From IMG/VR virus record IMGVR_UViG_3300009597_000017, positions 1 to 51,094 of that record: a stretch of 51,094 nucleotides of DNA; one strand, 5' to 3'. A model generated the notes under the pieces. That model made no database searches. It was given only the letters and a program-made list of their open reading frames with translations, and was not told where the DNA came from. This DNA is from a virus. Of the stretch, positions 1 through 8,317 are shown piece after piece. The translations under genes and the position numbers were made by a program. Numbering within the stretch: the first letter of the stretch is position 1; every line of letters begins with the position of its first letter.

Positions 1-1
1 C

Positions 2-1147
2 CGCGCGTCGGCGAGCGGCGCTCCGCTCGTTTTGTTTATTGCAAGCGGCGGCAAATTCTACACATGGAATGGCACAGCGACGCTTACTCGAATCGACGGT
101 GCTACGCCAGTTTTGCCTCCCGACGCCGATTTGGTGATCGCGTACCACACGCGTTTGTTTGTACGAGATTTAAACTACAAGAAGCACATTTTTTGGAGTA
201 AAGTCGGCGATGGCACTTCATACACGACTGGCAGCAAAGTCGACGGCGGCTCGGCATTCGTCGATGTTTTGAATGGCGAAGAAATCGTCGCTCTTGAAGT
301 AATCGGTTCTTCACTGCTGATGGCGTCAGAAGATTGCGTAATGCGCTTCACCGGCCACGCGACCGATGACATTGTTATTAGCCAAGACACAGAAGGCGTT
401 TCGACCGAAGTTGGCGCGGTTGGCAAACTTGCGCTCAAACGCTTTGAAAACTTGGCCGCCATGCTCAGCGACCGTGGGCCATATGTCGTGACCGAAACAG
501 GCGTAGAGCCGATTGGTGAACAAGTCGCGCCAGACTTCGCTGCTTTGGATTTAAGCGTCATCAGCAAGTCGATCATCGGCTGGAATCGCGGGCGTAAAGA
601 ATTGCTCTACGCCGTTCCACGCACTGTCGATGGTGCACTCAACAAAACGATCTACGCTCAAGCCGCTCGGCTCCAAGCATGGTATGGGCCTTGGATTTAC
701 TCGTTTGGAATCACGTATCTCGCTCGTTACGAAGATGCGAACGGCAACGAGTCAGTAATCAGTGGCGGCGCCGATGGCTGGATTCGCGACATGGATGTTG
801 GTGTACTCGACGATGTGCTCTACAACAGCACTGGCGGAACAAACATTGAAATGCTGGTTGAAATGCCAGTCATTCAGTTTGGCGTCCCCGGCACAACAAA
901 GGCGTTGAGCGGCATGGAGCTTCAGGCCAATCTGCCGAGCGGCTCGGCTTTGGAAATCAACACACTATTCGACGATGAAAGCGCATTCGTCGTCGATGTA
1001 GCAGTGCCAACGCTTGGATTGCAGAATCAGCGCATCGACATGAATGGACAAGGCAAGCGACTGCGTATGCAATTCAAAGATGCCAGCGCCCAAATGGTTG
1101 CCGTCCATGGCTTTAGTCTACACGCGTGGGATTATGAGCGACGTTAA
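2..1147 (+). CDS. Tail nozzle / beta-propeller-like virion protein, 5'-truncated
   Basis: The frame is open from the first bases of the window, so the start lies upstream; a TTG at 32 is in frame, but the residues before it read as the same protein. 381 residues are visible. It is beta-rich with no membrane segment. Blocks such as HIFWSKVGDG, MRFTGHATDD and AAMLSDRGPYVV resemble the propeller proteins that form or close the tail tip of short-tailed phages. That is family resemblance only. The end overlaps the next gene by 14 bases (start at 1134), indicating coupled translation. It sits at the head of a run of plus-strand virion genes. Confidence 0.6.
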   Translation, partial: RASASGAPLVLFIASGGKFYTWNGTATLTRIDGATPVLPPDADLVIAYHTRLFVRDLNYKKHIFWSKVGDGTSYTTGSKVDGGSAFVDVLNGEEIVALEVIGSSLLMASEDCVMRFTGHATDDIVISQDTEGVSTEVGAVGKLALKRFENLAAMLSDRGPYVVTETGVEPIGEQVAPDFAALDLSVISKSIIGWNRGRKELLYAVPRTVDGALNKTIYAQAARLQAWYGPWIYSFGITYLARYEDANGNESVISGGADGWIRDMDVGVLDDVLYNSTGGTNIEMLVEMPVIQFGVPGTTKALSGMELQANLPSGSALEINTLFDDESAFVVDVAVPTLGLQNQRIDMNGQGKRLRMQFKDASAQMVAVHGFSLHAWDYERR

Positions 1148-1712
1148 ACGCATTGATTTGCCTCCCGACCCATACCTTCGACTCACGCGAGAATCTCGCG
1201 TGCGTGAGCCAAAGCGCATGGAGACGATTGCCACAACGAGTAGCGTTGAGCCGATGCCTCGACTCTATGCGCGTGTATTTGACGGCGGCGCGAATCAAAG
1301 CATTCCTAATAATGTAATCACACTAATTACGTGGCCTGACGAGTTCTTTGACCGCGGTGGCATTCACTCGCCAACTGTCAATAACTCGCGCATCACGATT
1401 CCATCCACTGGCCGAGTGAGTGGCCTCTGGATGTTTCACACAGTTATTGGATGGGAAGCCTTAGCGGCAGGCTACCGAGAATTGTTCATCACGCGCAATG
1501 GCATTGGCCAGACGTATACGCAAAACAATTATCCTGCGCCAGCCGTGGCACAGACAATCGACACGCAAGAAAACTTCTTGTACTTCGAAGACCCGAATCC
1601 CGGCGATTACTTTGAAGTCTCAGTGCGTCAAACCAGCGGTGCACCGTTAAACGTCATGAAAGGCGCTTTCACAAGCGGCGCGACCTATTTTGAAGCTGGA
1701 CACATGTGGTAA
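1134..1712 (+). CDS. Hypothetical virion-associated protein (192 aa)
   Basis: ATG at 1134 is chosen because it overlaps the previous stop by 14 bases; an earlier in-frame ATG at 1044 would lie deep inside the upstream gene. The protein is mostly beta, with no signal peptide, membrane segment or catalytic motif that I recognise. The middle (FDGGANQSIPNNVITLITW onward) looks like the small jelly-roll C1q/TNF-like folds common in phage tail and head decoration proteins. Its place between a tail protein and Gly-rich internal proteins supports a virion role. Function is not established. Confidence 0.6.
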   Translation: MSDVKRIDLPPDPYLRLTRESRVREPKRMETIATTSSVEPMPRLYARVFDGGANQSIPNNVITLITWPDEFFDRGGIHSPTVNNSRITIPSTGRVSGLWMFHTVIGWEALAAGYRELFITRNGIGQTYTQNNYPAPAVAQTIDTQENFLYFEDPNPGDYFEVSVRQTSGAPLNVMKGAFTSGATYFEAGHMW

Positions 1713-1714
1713 GC

Positions 1715-1743
1715 TTGACAAATCGGCTCTAAGTCGTTAAGTT
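1715..1743 (+). promoter_or_regulatory. Possible sigma70-type promoter ending in GTTTAAAC
   Basis: TTGACA at 1715-1720, 17-base spacer, TAAGTT at 1738-1743. The -10 runs into a GTTTAAAC copy (1741-1748), and the GTG start of the next gene follows directly at 1749. Transcription from here would give a leaderless message, so the match may be fortuitous. The same TTGACA-17-TAAGTT arrangement occurs on the minus strand at 24729-24757. Confidence 0.3.
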
Positions 1744-1748
1744 TAAAC

Positions 1749-2000
1749 GTGCTTCACATTTGGTTCGAACGTTTAATCGCCGACGATGGTAGTGAGCGAG
1801 TATTTGCGCATATTGCGGCAGACCGCGTTTTTGGCTACGCCGCAGAGATCAAAGCGACGATTCCAAAAGGCGTTTTGGTTTCAGTGCCGCCAAAGCTTAA
1901 GCCGATTGACGAGTGGCTTGTACGCAAGTGCGGATTTAAGCGCATCGGAACGGTCGAATTAGACGGTGAAGAAAACGCAGTTCTGGAGAAAGTCGAATAA
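1749..2000 (+). CDS. Hypothetical small protein, acetyltransferase-like end (83 aa)
   Basis: The frame opens with GTG at 1749, immediately after GTTTAAAC; there is no good ribosome site, so the start is uncertain. The C-terminal third (WLVRKCGFKRIGTVE...NAVLEKV) looks like the last strands of a GNAT acetyltransferase, where a 'GF.R.G.....G......' pattern is usual, but at 83 residues it is too short for a full acetyltransferase and lacks the acetyl-CoA loop. It lies between virion genes. Small GNAT-like proteins next to tail genes occur in podoviruses, so the call is an inference from context. Confidence 0.5.
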   Translation: MLHIWFERLIADDGSERVFAHIAADRVFGYAAEIKATIPKGVLVSVPPKLKPIDEWLVRKCGFKRIGTVELDGEENAVLEKVE

Positions 2001-2001
2001 C

Positions 2002-2520
2002 ATGGGCAAGGGCTTTAAAAAGGCGATCAAAGGCATCGGCAAGGTTGTCGGCAAAGGTTTGAGCATTGCTGCTCCCTTCGCTGGCCTGATTCCCGGCGTC
2101 GGTGTCCCGCTCGGCATGGCCTTGGGCGCGGGCGGCAAGGCTCTTGGTCGCGCTCTAAGTGGCAAGAACACCTTCGGCAACGGCGGCCTTGGCGAAATCG
2201 CTGGCGGCGCTGCAATGGGCGGAGGAGGCGCAGCTTTGGCCGGCGGTCAGGGCTTTAAGGGACTTGGCAATATTGGCGCGAACATTTCCAAAATCGGCAA
2301 GTCGGGCATTGGAAAAGCGGTGGCAAAGCAATTCACAGCCCCCGGTGGCGGTGTCGATCTTGGTCGAGTCGTCGGCGCTGGAACAGCAGTGAGCAGTGTT
2401 CTAGGCGCTCGCCAATCGCGCAAATCGGCCGAGTCCTACAACAATGCAAACACTGACTTGCGCAATCAACTCATGTCCCGAATTCTCTCAAGCTCGTCGT
2501 CCACAGGAGCACCACGTTAA
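2002..2520 (+). CDS. Gly-rich internal virion-like protein (172 aa)
   Basis: ATG at 2002 begins two bases after the previous stop. An in-frame ATG at 1966 would add 12 residues overlapping that gene. The N-terminus is basic (KGFKKAIKGIGKVVGKG), followed by long Gly/Ala stretches of amphipathic or weakly hydrophobic character around residues 16-45 and 60-80, and a Ser-rich tail (SSSSST). Such composition is typical of internal, ejected or membrane-interacting proteins of short-tailed phages. No enzymatic motif. Its stop overlaps the next start (TAATG at 2518-2522). Confidence 0.65.
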   Translation: MGKGFKKAIKGIGKVVGKGLSIAAPFAGLIPGVGVPLGMALGAGGKALGRALSGKNTFGNGGLGEIAGGAAMGGGGAALAGGQGFKGLGNIGANISKIGKSGIGKAVAKQFTAPGGGVDLGRVVGAGTAVSSVLGARQSRKSAESYNNANTDLRNQLMSRILSSSSSTGAPR

Positions 2521-3260
2521 TGGCATACGCTCTCGACAACCGAGGCGGCGGGAACGCGCTGCCGCCATTTCTGCAAGGTCGCACAGGTCAGCCGGGCGCT
2601 TCACAGCCGATGATCGCGCCAAAGGCGTCGATCACTCCCGGCGAAGTGGCGGCGCCGAAGCGTGGCAACTTGTTTAATCAAATGAAGAAACGTCAGCCTG
2701 CACAGAGCATGGGCATGTTTGGCAAGCTGTTTCAGAACAAGAACAATCAAGCGGCGGCAAAGCCAGCGATTACGCCGGGAAGTCATGGGCCGCAGAGTGG
2801 CCAATTGCCGACGCCAGCGGCACAGCCAGCGCAGACGTTGTATGAATTCTTTAAGAAAGATTTAGAGCGTCAGCGAGATTCTTCGCTCGCAGACACTCAG
2901 GCAGATGCGTCGCGCCGCGGCGTCTTCTACGGCACGCCATTGACCACGTCTCAAGGTGACATTCAGACTGAGTATAATCGTGGTTTGGGTTCGTTGCAAT
3001 CCGGCATTCTGCAGAATCAGGAGCAGAACGAAATTCAGCGCCTTGGATTGGCGACAAATCTCTTGGGCAATGGCGGTCAGGCACAAGCGCAAGGCATCGA
3101 CCCATCGGTTTTTAACACGATTGGCTCGTTACTCGCGCCGCGTCAAGGCCCGGCGGCAACTGCCCCGGCGCCACCGCCGATTTCGCCGGCGAAGCCAGCT
3201 TTGCCTCTGCAGAATAACCAAAAGCCGCAAGGTCCGGCCATGCCTTGGCGGAATTATTAA
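2520..3260 (+). CDS. Pro/Gln-rich virion protein (246 aa)
   Basis: The ATG overlaps the upstream TAA by one base (TAATG). Pro/Gln/Ala-rich low-complexity regions (residues 20-105 and 205-246) flank a central helical region (about 106-190; LYEFFKKDLERQRDSSLADTQ). This helix-plus-disordered-linker layout fits an internal or portal-proximal virion protein. No known domain is recognised. The GC-rich, repetitive Pro codons generate many long shadow frames on both strands, which were discarded. Confidence 0.6.
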   Translation: MAYALDNRGGGNALPPFLQGRTGQPGASQPMIAPKASITPGEVAAPKRGNLFNQMKKRQPAQSMGMFGKLFQNKNNQAAAKPAITPGSHGPQSGQLPTPAAQPAQTLYEFFKKDLERQRDSSLADTQADASRRGVFYGTPLTTSQGDIQTEYNRGLGSLQSGILQNQEQNEIQRLGLATNLLGNGGQAQAQGIDPSVFNTIGSLLAPRQGPAATAPAPPPISPAKPALPLQNNQKPQGPAMPWRNY

Positions 3261-3263
3261 TCC

Positions 3264-4349
3264 ATGACTGCTCCAACGCGTTTGCCTCATGTGTCACAAG
3301 GCAATCTTCTAACCGACATCTCGAATGCAGCCGCTGGCATTGCTGGCGGGCTGCAGAACGAGAACACAAAACGGCGCGAAGAAGCTATGCGCGCGGCTGT
3401 CTTGAAGATGCAGCAAGATCAGCAAGCGTCGACGCAGAATTTCCAGCAGGGCACGGCTCGCCGCGCTCAACTCGACGATTTGCGTACTAAAGGTATTGAT
3501 ATTGACCCAAGTCAGCCGGGTGTTCAACTCGCTGGAGACCTAACGCCGGTCATTGCTGAAGCTCAGCGCATTCAGTCGACGATTAGTCAAGACCCGGCTA
3601 AGCCCGGCGCGCCGACCGAAGTCAATGTCGGCGGAATCCGTGCGACTGTTCGACCGTACTACGACCCCATGAACGTGCGCACTTTGACGGCTGAGTCGGG
3701 ACGAGCGGCGGCTGAAGCACGATTTAATGCGCAGCAAAGCGGCATTTCTGGACGGCAGAATCAGCGTTTGCTCGAACCATCTCCTGAACAGACGCAACGC
3801 GCCGGTCTTACTCGCAGCTTGATTCAGTCGGGTAAGCAACTGAACGACATGGCGCAGAAAGACCCCGGTCTTGGACAACGGGCTGGTTTAATCAACATGT
3901 TGGCACAAGTCGGGCCGGGAGTCAAGGCTGAAGACGCGCTTACTGCAATCATGAGTCGAGTCAAGGGAGACCCGCAGGCGCAGGCCTACATCGCCGAGAT
4001 GCTCAGCTTTGTGTCGAGCTTCGCATTCGCGCGCGGCGGAAAAGCCTTGACGACCAATGAGTTGTCGATTCTCTTGCCTCAAGCGTTCGGCTTCGGCTTT
4101 GAAACCGGCCCGGCAGGCAAGCAGCGTCAACTCATTCGTCAGCGCTTGACTGAAGAAGCCTTTACAACGCTTGGCGATGAAGGCTTGGTTTACGCGCTTG
4201 AACGCGGCATGATCGACCCGGCTGATGTTCCTAATTTCGAAGCATTGCGCGCTCGCATCCAACGCTTCTACGGCCGAGACATCTACATTCCACCGTCGTC
4301 AACACAGCCAAAGCCGCATAGTCGATTCCTCACACTGGGCGCTCAGTAA
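3264..4349 (+). CDS. Hypothetical internal virion protein (361 aa)
   Basis: Starts three bases after the upstream stop. Residues about 25-65 are a charged helix or coiled coil (NTKRREEAMRAAVLKMQQDQ); the C-terminal half is alpha-helical and globular. There is no transglycosylase or other catalytic motif. Position and helical nature suggest one of the ejected internal proteins that follow tail genes in podoviruses; this is inference from context. The stop overlaps the following start in a TAATG. Confidence 0.6.
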   Translation: MTAPTRLPHVSQGNLLTDISNAAAGIAGGLQNENTKRREEAMRAAVLKMQQDQQASTQNFQQGTARRAQLDDLRTKGIDIDPSQPGVQLAGDLTPVIAEAQRIQSTISQDPAKPGAPTEVNVGGIRATVRPYYDPMNVRTLTAESGRAAAEARFNAQQSGISGRQNQRLLEPSPEQTQRAGLTRSLIQSGKQLNDMAQKDPGLGQRAGLINMLAQVGPGVKAEDALTAIMSRVKGDPQAQAYIAEMLSFVSSFAFARGGKALTTNELSILLPQAFGFGFETGPAGKQRQLIRQRLTEEAFTTLGDEGLVYALERGMIDPADVPNFEALRARIQRFYGRDIYIPPSSTQPKPHSRFLTLGAQ

Positions 4350-5749
4350 TGACTGGCATTCAACCCGACGTTTATACACCGCAAGAGTGGCAAGACATTT
4401 TGGTCAATGCGCGTAAAGCGTATCATCAAAATCCGAACGACCACGAAGCGCTTCAAGCGATGAAAGACGCGACCGCGGCCTTGAATCTCAACGACCATTC
4501 TGGCGATGACGCGCAGACGGGTGATCGCGGCATTTTGGGAGCAGTGGGCGGTATTGCTCGCGGAATTGCTGACATTCCGCAAGGCATGTACAATTTGGCG
4601 CGTCACCCAATTAAGTCGCTTGGCCAAATGTCTGGCGTTTCAAACATTCCAAACGCCGTTCATACAATCTTCAATGACGACGAGGCGAATTGGGCAGAGA
4701 AGCTGGCATCGGCTGTACAAGCCACGCCGCTCAACATGGGCTATGCGCCTCAGCGTGCATTTCAAGACGCGATGTCAAATCCTGCGACATCGTCGTTTGA
4801 TCGCGCGCGCGCAGGAACAAACGCGGCGAGTCAGGCTTTGCTCGCATTTGGTGGACGCAAAGCGCCGCCGAAACTCGGCGCGTCTCAATTCGGCGGCCCG
4901 CCCGTTGAAGTAATGCCAAGCGGCACTCCACAGCCATTGCGTCCACCAATGCCAGAGCCTACTCCACCAATTGGCGCTGAGCAATTTGGCGGGCCATCTG
5001 TTCAAGCAGCCCCGCCGGGACCTCCGCGACCGCCACTGCCAGAAATGCCAATGGCGCCGCCAACCGCAACTTTGGAGCCAATGCCAGTTGGTGACATGAG
5101 TTTCACGCCTCGGCAGAAGTCGACTCCAACCGCCGACCCGACACTGACGCCAGCGAGTAGTGGCGAAGTGCCGAAGTTTACGAATCCAGAAGTGCTTCCA
5201 GACGCTGGAGTGAACGCAATTGGCCAGCCGCGAGGAATCAGCGTTGAAGGCCCGCCGATGAAGCCAGTCACGCCGGCGATGGAAGCGTTCGGAGAAACAC
5301 GCTCAGGCATTCCACGTACTAAGCCTCGGGGAAGCGGAGGAGTGAAGCAAAAAAGCGTGACGTTTGGCGAGGAATCCCCGCTCAACGCCGGCTCGCGCGG
5401 GAAAGTCAAGGGCATCCTCGGCGAAATGAGTCGAGAACCCGGCTCAATGGGCGAATTAATGGACGGCCTTGGCAAGGGCAATGTTCAAGGAATGCTTGGC
5501 TTTTCGATTGGCCCATTCTTGGCGTGGGAGATTATGCGCCGTACTGTACGGCCATTGATCGACCGAATTGCCGAGCATGGAGTGAATCCCCAAGCGGCGA
5601 TGGAGGCGATTAAGAACAATCCGCATCTTGCCGCTCTTGAAAGCGCCTTGGTCAAGGCTTATGCAGCCGGCAACACGCAGCAGGTCAACCAACTGTCGCA
5701 GGAATTGGCGACGCAATTGATGATGCAAATGCCTCAACAGGAGCAGTAA
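4349..5749 (+). CDS. Pro-rich virion protein with C-terminal hydrophobic helix (466 aa)
   Basis: Coupled to the previous gene by TAATG. The N-terminal 60 residues look like a small folded domain (YTPQEWQDILVNARKAYHQN...), similar to TPR-like or DnaJ-like starts. Residues about 170-330 are a Pro-rich disordered linker with repeated GAEQFGGP / GASQFGGP blocks. A Gly-rich stretch precedes a hydrophobic segment (GMLGFSIGPFLAWEIM, about 383-398), then a helical tail ending in Gln/Met repeats. Probably an internal or ejection protein able to touch membrane; function not established. Confidence 0.6.
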   Translation: MTGIQPDVYTPQEWQDILVNARKAYHQNPNDHEALQAMKDATAALNLNDHSGDDAQTGDRGILGAVGGIARGIADIPQGMYNLARHPIKSLGQMSGVSNIPNAVHTIFNDDEANWAEKLASAVQATPLNMGYAPQRAFQDAMSNPATSSFDRARAGTNAASQALLAFGGRKAPPKLGASQFGGPPVEVMPSGTPQPLRPPMPEPTPPIGAEQFGGPSVQAAPPGPPRPPLPEMPMAPPTATLEPMPVGDMSFTPRQKSTPTADPTLTPASSGEVPKFTNPEVLPDAGVNAIGQPRGISVEGPPMKPVTPAMEAFGETRSGIPRTKPRGSGGVKQKSVTFGEESPLNAGSRGKVKGILGEMSREPGSMGELMDGLGKGNVQGMLGFSIGPFLAWEIMRRTVRPLIDRIAEHGVNPQAAMEAIKNNPHLAALESALVKAYAAGNTQQVNQLSQELATQLMMQMPQQEQ

Positions 5750-5750
5750 C

Positions 5751-6029
5751 ATGAAGGGTGTAGCTGATCGCGATTCGATGATGCAAGACATGTTGGCAAA
5801 AGCTGGCCCACCGGCTCAAGCAGCGCCGGCTCAAGAGCCAAATGACCCAAAGGCGCTGATTGACTCGGCAATTGAGCAAATCGCAGCTTATGCCGAGAAT
5901 CCAGACCAAGTCACGCCTGAGACTATTCAGCAACTCATTGAGATGCTGCAGCAAGCCAGCGCGGCCTTGGGTGGCGGCGAGGAGGCTGAAGCTGCGCCTC
6001 CTATGATGCAAGCGCCGATGGGGCAGTAA
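5751..6029 (+). CDS. Small acidic helical protein (92 aa), last plus-strand virion gene
   Basis: Begins one base after the upstream stop. Highly acidic, Ala/Gln/Met-rich and helical (NDPKALIDSAIEQIAAYAEN, IQQLIEMLQQASAAL), ending PPMMQAPMGQ; the tail composition resembles that of the preceding gene. No motif recognised. It ends the plus-strand run and overlaps the 3' end of a convergent minus-strand gene by 29 bases (6001-6029). Confidence 0.6.
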   Translation: MKGVADRDSMMQDMLAKAGPPAQAAPAQEPNDPKALIDSAIEQIAAYAENPDQVTPETIQQLIEMLQQASAALGGGEEAEAAPPMMQAPMGQ

Positions 6030-6342
6030 ACCGGGTTGTTGCTGGTTTAAACGCCGGGCCGGTATAATGCCCGCGTTCGACCTCAAGGCACCAACGGCGC
6101 AAGTCGGCGGCCGTCACGTATTCGATGTCCCAAGCGTCGAGCGCCGGCCGCCACTTCGGGTCAGCATAGGCTTTGCGACTCGCCTCAGCGCCGTATAGGA
6201 CGGTTAATGGGCATTGGCGAGGCTCTACGCCGAATAGAGCGTCGAATGGCGGCGCTTTAAGACCGTCGATTCGAGCACGGAGACGACGTGCGTTTTCAGC
6301 CGTGCCGATTAAGCAAAGCCATGTGCCTACAATGTTGTACAT
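6001..6342 (-). CDS. Hypothetical protein (113 aa)
   Basis: Translated from ATG at 6342 with no strong ribosome site in front. Composition and length look like a real globular protein (MYNIVGTWLCLIGTAENARR... YGAEASRKAYADPKWRPALD), but I do not recognise the family. It contains one GTTTAAAC copy (6045-6052) encoding Phe-Lys. It lies downstream of a clear minus-strand promoter and a long hairpin (see the ncRNA at 6355-6461), so it is either controlled by that leader or the leader is an independent small RNA. Confidence 0.5.
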   Translation of the reverse strand: MYNIVGTWLCLIGTAENARRLRARIDGLKAPPFDALFGVEPRQCPLTVLYGAEASRKAYADPKWRPALDAWDIEYVTAADLRRWCLEVERGHYTGPAFKPATTRFTAPSALAS

Positions 6343-6354
6343 TTGTGTTCCATG

Positions 6355-6461
6355 GGTAAAAGAGACGACGCCCGAGCCACGCGAAGGGAGGAGAACAGCG
6401 CGGGGAGGAGGAGACCGCGCATCGCGTGTCGGGCGTCGAGGGGGCTGTGGGAGCAGCGCCC
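6355..6461 (-). ncRNA. Candidate small RNA with CU-rich apical loop
   Basis: About 107 nt from the predicted start (near 6461) to a U-rich stretch (TCTCTTTT). A basal stem pairs 6438-6422 with 6384-6366 (17 base pairs, one 2-nt bulge). Inside it a 6-bp GC stem (6420-6415 with 6403-6398) shows an 11-nt loop TCTCCTCCTCC, and a second single-stranded tract TTCTCCTCCC lies at about 6395-6386. Both tracts complement Shine-Dalgarno GGAGG sequences. Alternatively it is simply the structured leader of the gene starting at 6342. There is no sequence family that I recognise. Confidence 0.5.
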
Positions 6462-6467
6462 TATTGT

Positions 6468-6495
6468 AATATACTCAACCGAGTCAAAAAGTCAA
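6468..6495 (-). promoter_or_regulatory. Sigma70-type promoter (TTGACT-16-TATATT)
   Basis: On the minus strand TTGACT (6495-6490), 16-base spacer, TATATT (6473-6468). It overlaps the stop codon of the spanin-like gene and points at the CU-loop hairpin and the 113-aa gene. The layout is the same as the tRNA-array promoters at 42355-42382 and 40400-40427. Confidence 0.6.
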
Positions 6496-7049
6496 GGGCC
6501 AAATTTGCCGATTAAGTACGCACCGGCAATCCAAGGCGCTTCTCGCACTAGGCGAGTGACTAGACTCGGACTAGCTTTACGCTGCCATGCGTCGCGCTGA
6601 TTGCGGTACAAAGTCGCGACTGACATCGCCGAATCGCGCTGTTCTGCGCGCGTCAGCGCGGTCGCCTGCCAGAACAGCAATGCCAACGAGTCTGTATGAT
6701 GTTGATAGTCAAGGGACTTAATCGTCGCCGTTTGGGCGTCTAAAACCTCTTGAACCTCGGCGAGTTGCGGTGGCAAGGCGGCTAGAAGCGAGTCTGAATG
6801 TCGACGAGTAACCACGACGATGTTATTCGCATTGCGCATCTCGGCAGCGTGCCGAGCCGAGTCGACCTTGATTTGAAATTCAAGAGCGACAATCTCGCCT
6901 AGTAGACGACCACGGACCAAATCGGTCGAGTCTCCAGAACTGCGCAATTCGACGTCGGATTGCCCGCGTTTAAACTGACACCACCCCCATACATAGGCGA
7001 GGACAACAGCGCCCAAGATCAGCAAGACTGTGCGCAGTGTTTTATTCAT
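6492..7049 (-). CDS. i-spanin-like protein (185 aa)
   Basis: One N-terminal membrane segment (about residues 6-22, LRTVLLILGAVVLAYVWGW), then a long periplasmic, charged helical region with coiled-coil character (about 40-165) ending in a second weakly hydrophobic patch. This is the layout of inner-membrane spanins (Rz class), which link inner and outer membrane during lysis of Gram-negative hosts; spanins have poor sequence conservation, so the call rests on topology and position. It overlaps the holin-like gene by 8 bases. No separate or embedded outer-membrane partner with a lipobox was found nearby. Confidence 0.55.
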   Translation of the reverse strand: MNKTLRTVLLILGAVVLAYVWGWCQFKRGQSDVELRSSGDSTDLVRGRLLGEIVALEFQIKVDSARHAAEMRNANNIVVVTRRHSDSLLAALPPQLAEVQEVLDAQTATIKSLDYQHHTDSLALLFWQATALTRAEQRDSAMSVATLYRNQRDAWQRKASPSLVTRLVREAPWIAGAYLIGKFGP

Positions 7050-7350
7050 GCGGCACGCCCATTGTTTGCTGACGTACAGTCGGCATAGCCTGCGTTGAGT
7101 CGCTTCCCGGCGTTGCCGGCGTCACTGGCTCGTCATCAACTGCTTGCCGAGTCTGCTCGCGGCTAACCGCCAAAGCGGCCGTCAATTCGTCGACTTTGTC
7201 AATCGTCTCAGTCAATCGACTATTGGCGACTTTATGCGTTGCGCGCGAGACAAGCAATGTCACAATAGAAATTACACCGCTCAACGCCACTGTGGCCATT
7301 GTAATAAAAGCAATGATTACGCTTGTTGAGCTACCCTCTTGCTGAATCAT
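7042..7350 (-). CDS. Holin-like small membrane protein (102 aa)
   Basis: A single hydrophobic segment at about 10-34 (SVIIAFITMATVALSGVISI...) followed by a short helix/coiled coil (ATHKVANSRLTETIDKVDEL) and a Thr/Pro-rich tail. Good ribosome site (GAGGAG, 8 bases upstream of ATG at 7350). Lies between endolysin and spanin-like genes, where holins usually sit. One membrane span fits class III or releasin-type holins. Pure topology-and-neighbour inference. Confidence 0.55.
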   Translation of the reverse strand: MIQQEGSSTSVIIAFITMATVALSGVISIVTLLVSRATHKVANSRLTETIDKVDELTAALAVSREQTRQAVDDEPVTPATPGSDSTQAMPTVRQQTMGVPHE

Positions 7351-7360
7351 CTTACACTCC

Positions 7361-7930
7361 TCAGTTCATTTTCAAAGCTGCTTTGCGTACTCGGTTCAGT
7401 CGGGGAATCCAGACTTGAACAGTAAACCACGGGAAGCGACTTGACTCGCCCTTGTTGCGAGAATCTTTGGCGTATTCCAAAACGCGCTGAAAACAAAGCT
7501 CGTCGATTAGCTTCGGCACGTCGCGCAATTTCGAATTCAGCGCCGTTTGGGTCTTCGGCCCCCAAGCAGCGTCGTCGGGGACGCCGACTGCGCGTTGAAG
7601 AATTTGAATAGCCGTCCCGCTGCCTTGATTTACGCTTGAATCAAACAAGACATAGGCGACTCCTGTAGGAACATAATCGCCCTTAATCGGAACCCAATAC
7701 TCGGCGTTGTAAACCCACTCGGCGTGTTGCCGAGTGAAATCACGAACGTAGCGCGGATACGCATTATACTTCGGCTTGTCGCGCATTGTGCTCCACGCCC
7801 GTTGACTAATGCCCCAATTAGTCTCGCCGCCACCATCGCCGGGGATGTTGGCGTATCCAGACGGATTGCCGGGAAGACCAACCCCCTCGTCGATGAAGAC
7901 GAGATTCATGAGGTCAGTAAAGCGCGGCAT
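7361..7930 (-). CDS. Endolysin, glycoside hydrolase family 108 type (189 aa)
   Basis: The N-terminal half carries the GH108 signature: a Glu in FIDEGVG (residue 15) as likely catalytic acid and the block GDGGGETNWGIS (about 32-43), followed by RQHAEWVYNAEYW. The C-terminal half (about 95-189, FDSSVNQGSGTAIQILQRAVG...) matches the predicted peptidoglycan-binding domain usually paired with GH108. Expected to cleave murein glycan bonds from the cytoplasmic side once a holin opens the membrane. Length is normal for the family (about 170-190). The ATG overlaps the upstream stop (TAATG). Confidence 0.88.
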   Translation of the reverse strand: MPRFTDLMNLVFIDEGVGLPGNPSGYANIPGDGGGETNWGISQRAWSTMRDKPKYNAYPRYVRDFTRQHAEWVYNAEYWVPIKGDYVPTGVAYVLFDSSVNQGSGTAIQILQRAVGVPDDAAWGPKTQTALNSKLRDVPKLIDELCFQRVLEYAKDSRNKGESSRFPWFTVQVWIPRLNRVRKAALKMN

Positions 7931-8316
7931 TAAGTGGCGGCGTTCGTGATTTGATTCGCCGACGTTGGACGCGTGACGGTATACAATTCAACCGTGACCG
8001 TCGCCGTTGTGGCGCCCGCCACAATGATGTCAGCCGTCTCGTTGTCTCCACAAACCAATGGGCGTTTAAACTCGTAGATGACTGGGGCCATTGCACCAAT
8101 TGGCAAATTGCCCTGTCGCATAACGACAGCACCGCCATTGCGGCGAATTTGCCATGTGCCGGCAGCCGTCGACGAAACGCCGAACGAAACTGAGAAGCCA
8201 ATGACGACGAGTTGCTGGCCAGCGCCCGGCGCCGCTTGGGTCGCCGTTGCCGCTGCAGTGCCGCTTGCCGTCTTTGTGTTCTCGGCGAAGCCGCCGAGGA
8301 AATCCTGCTTTTCCAT
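7930..8316 (-). CDS. Small Ala/Thr-rich virion protein (128 aa)
   Basis: Low complexity N-terminus (ASGTAAATATQAAPGAG) then a beta-rich domain with alternating hydrophobics (LVVIGFSVSFGVSS, ATVTVELYTVTR). Similar in style to the 159-aa protein at 45229, and typical of small head or tail decoration beta-sandwiches. Contains GTTTAAAC at 8064 coding Phe-Lys. First of a chain of small minus-strand virion-like genes running to the scaffold. Role inferred from context. Confidence 0.6.
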   Translation of the reverse strand: MEKQDFLGGFAENTKTASGTAAATATQAAPGAGQQLVVIGFSVSFGVSSTAAGTWQIRRNGGAVVMRQGNLPIGAMAPVIYEFKRPLVCGDNETADIIVAGATTATVTVELYTVTRPTSANQITNAAT

Positions 8317-8317
8317 T

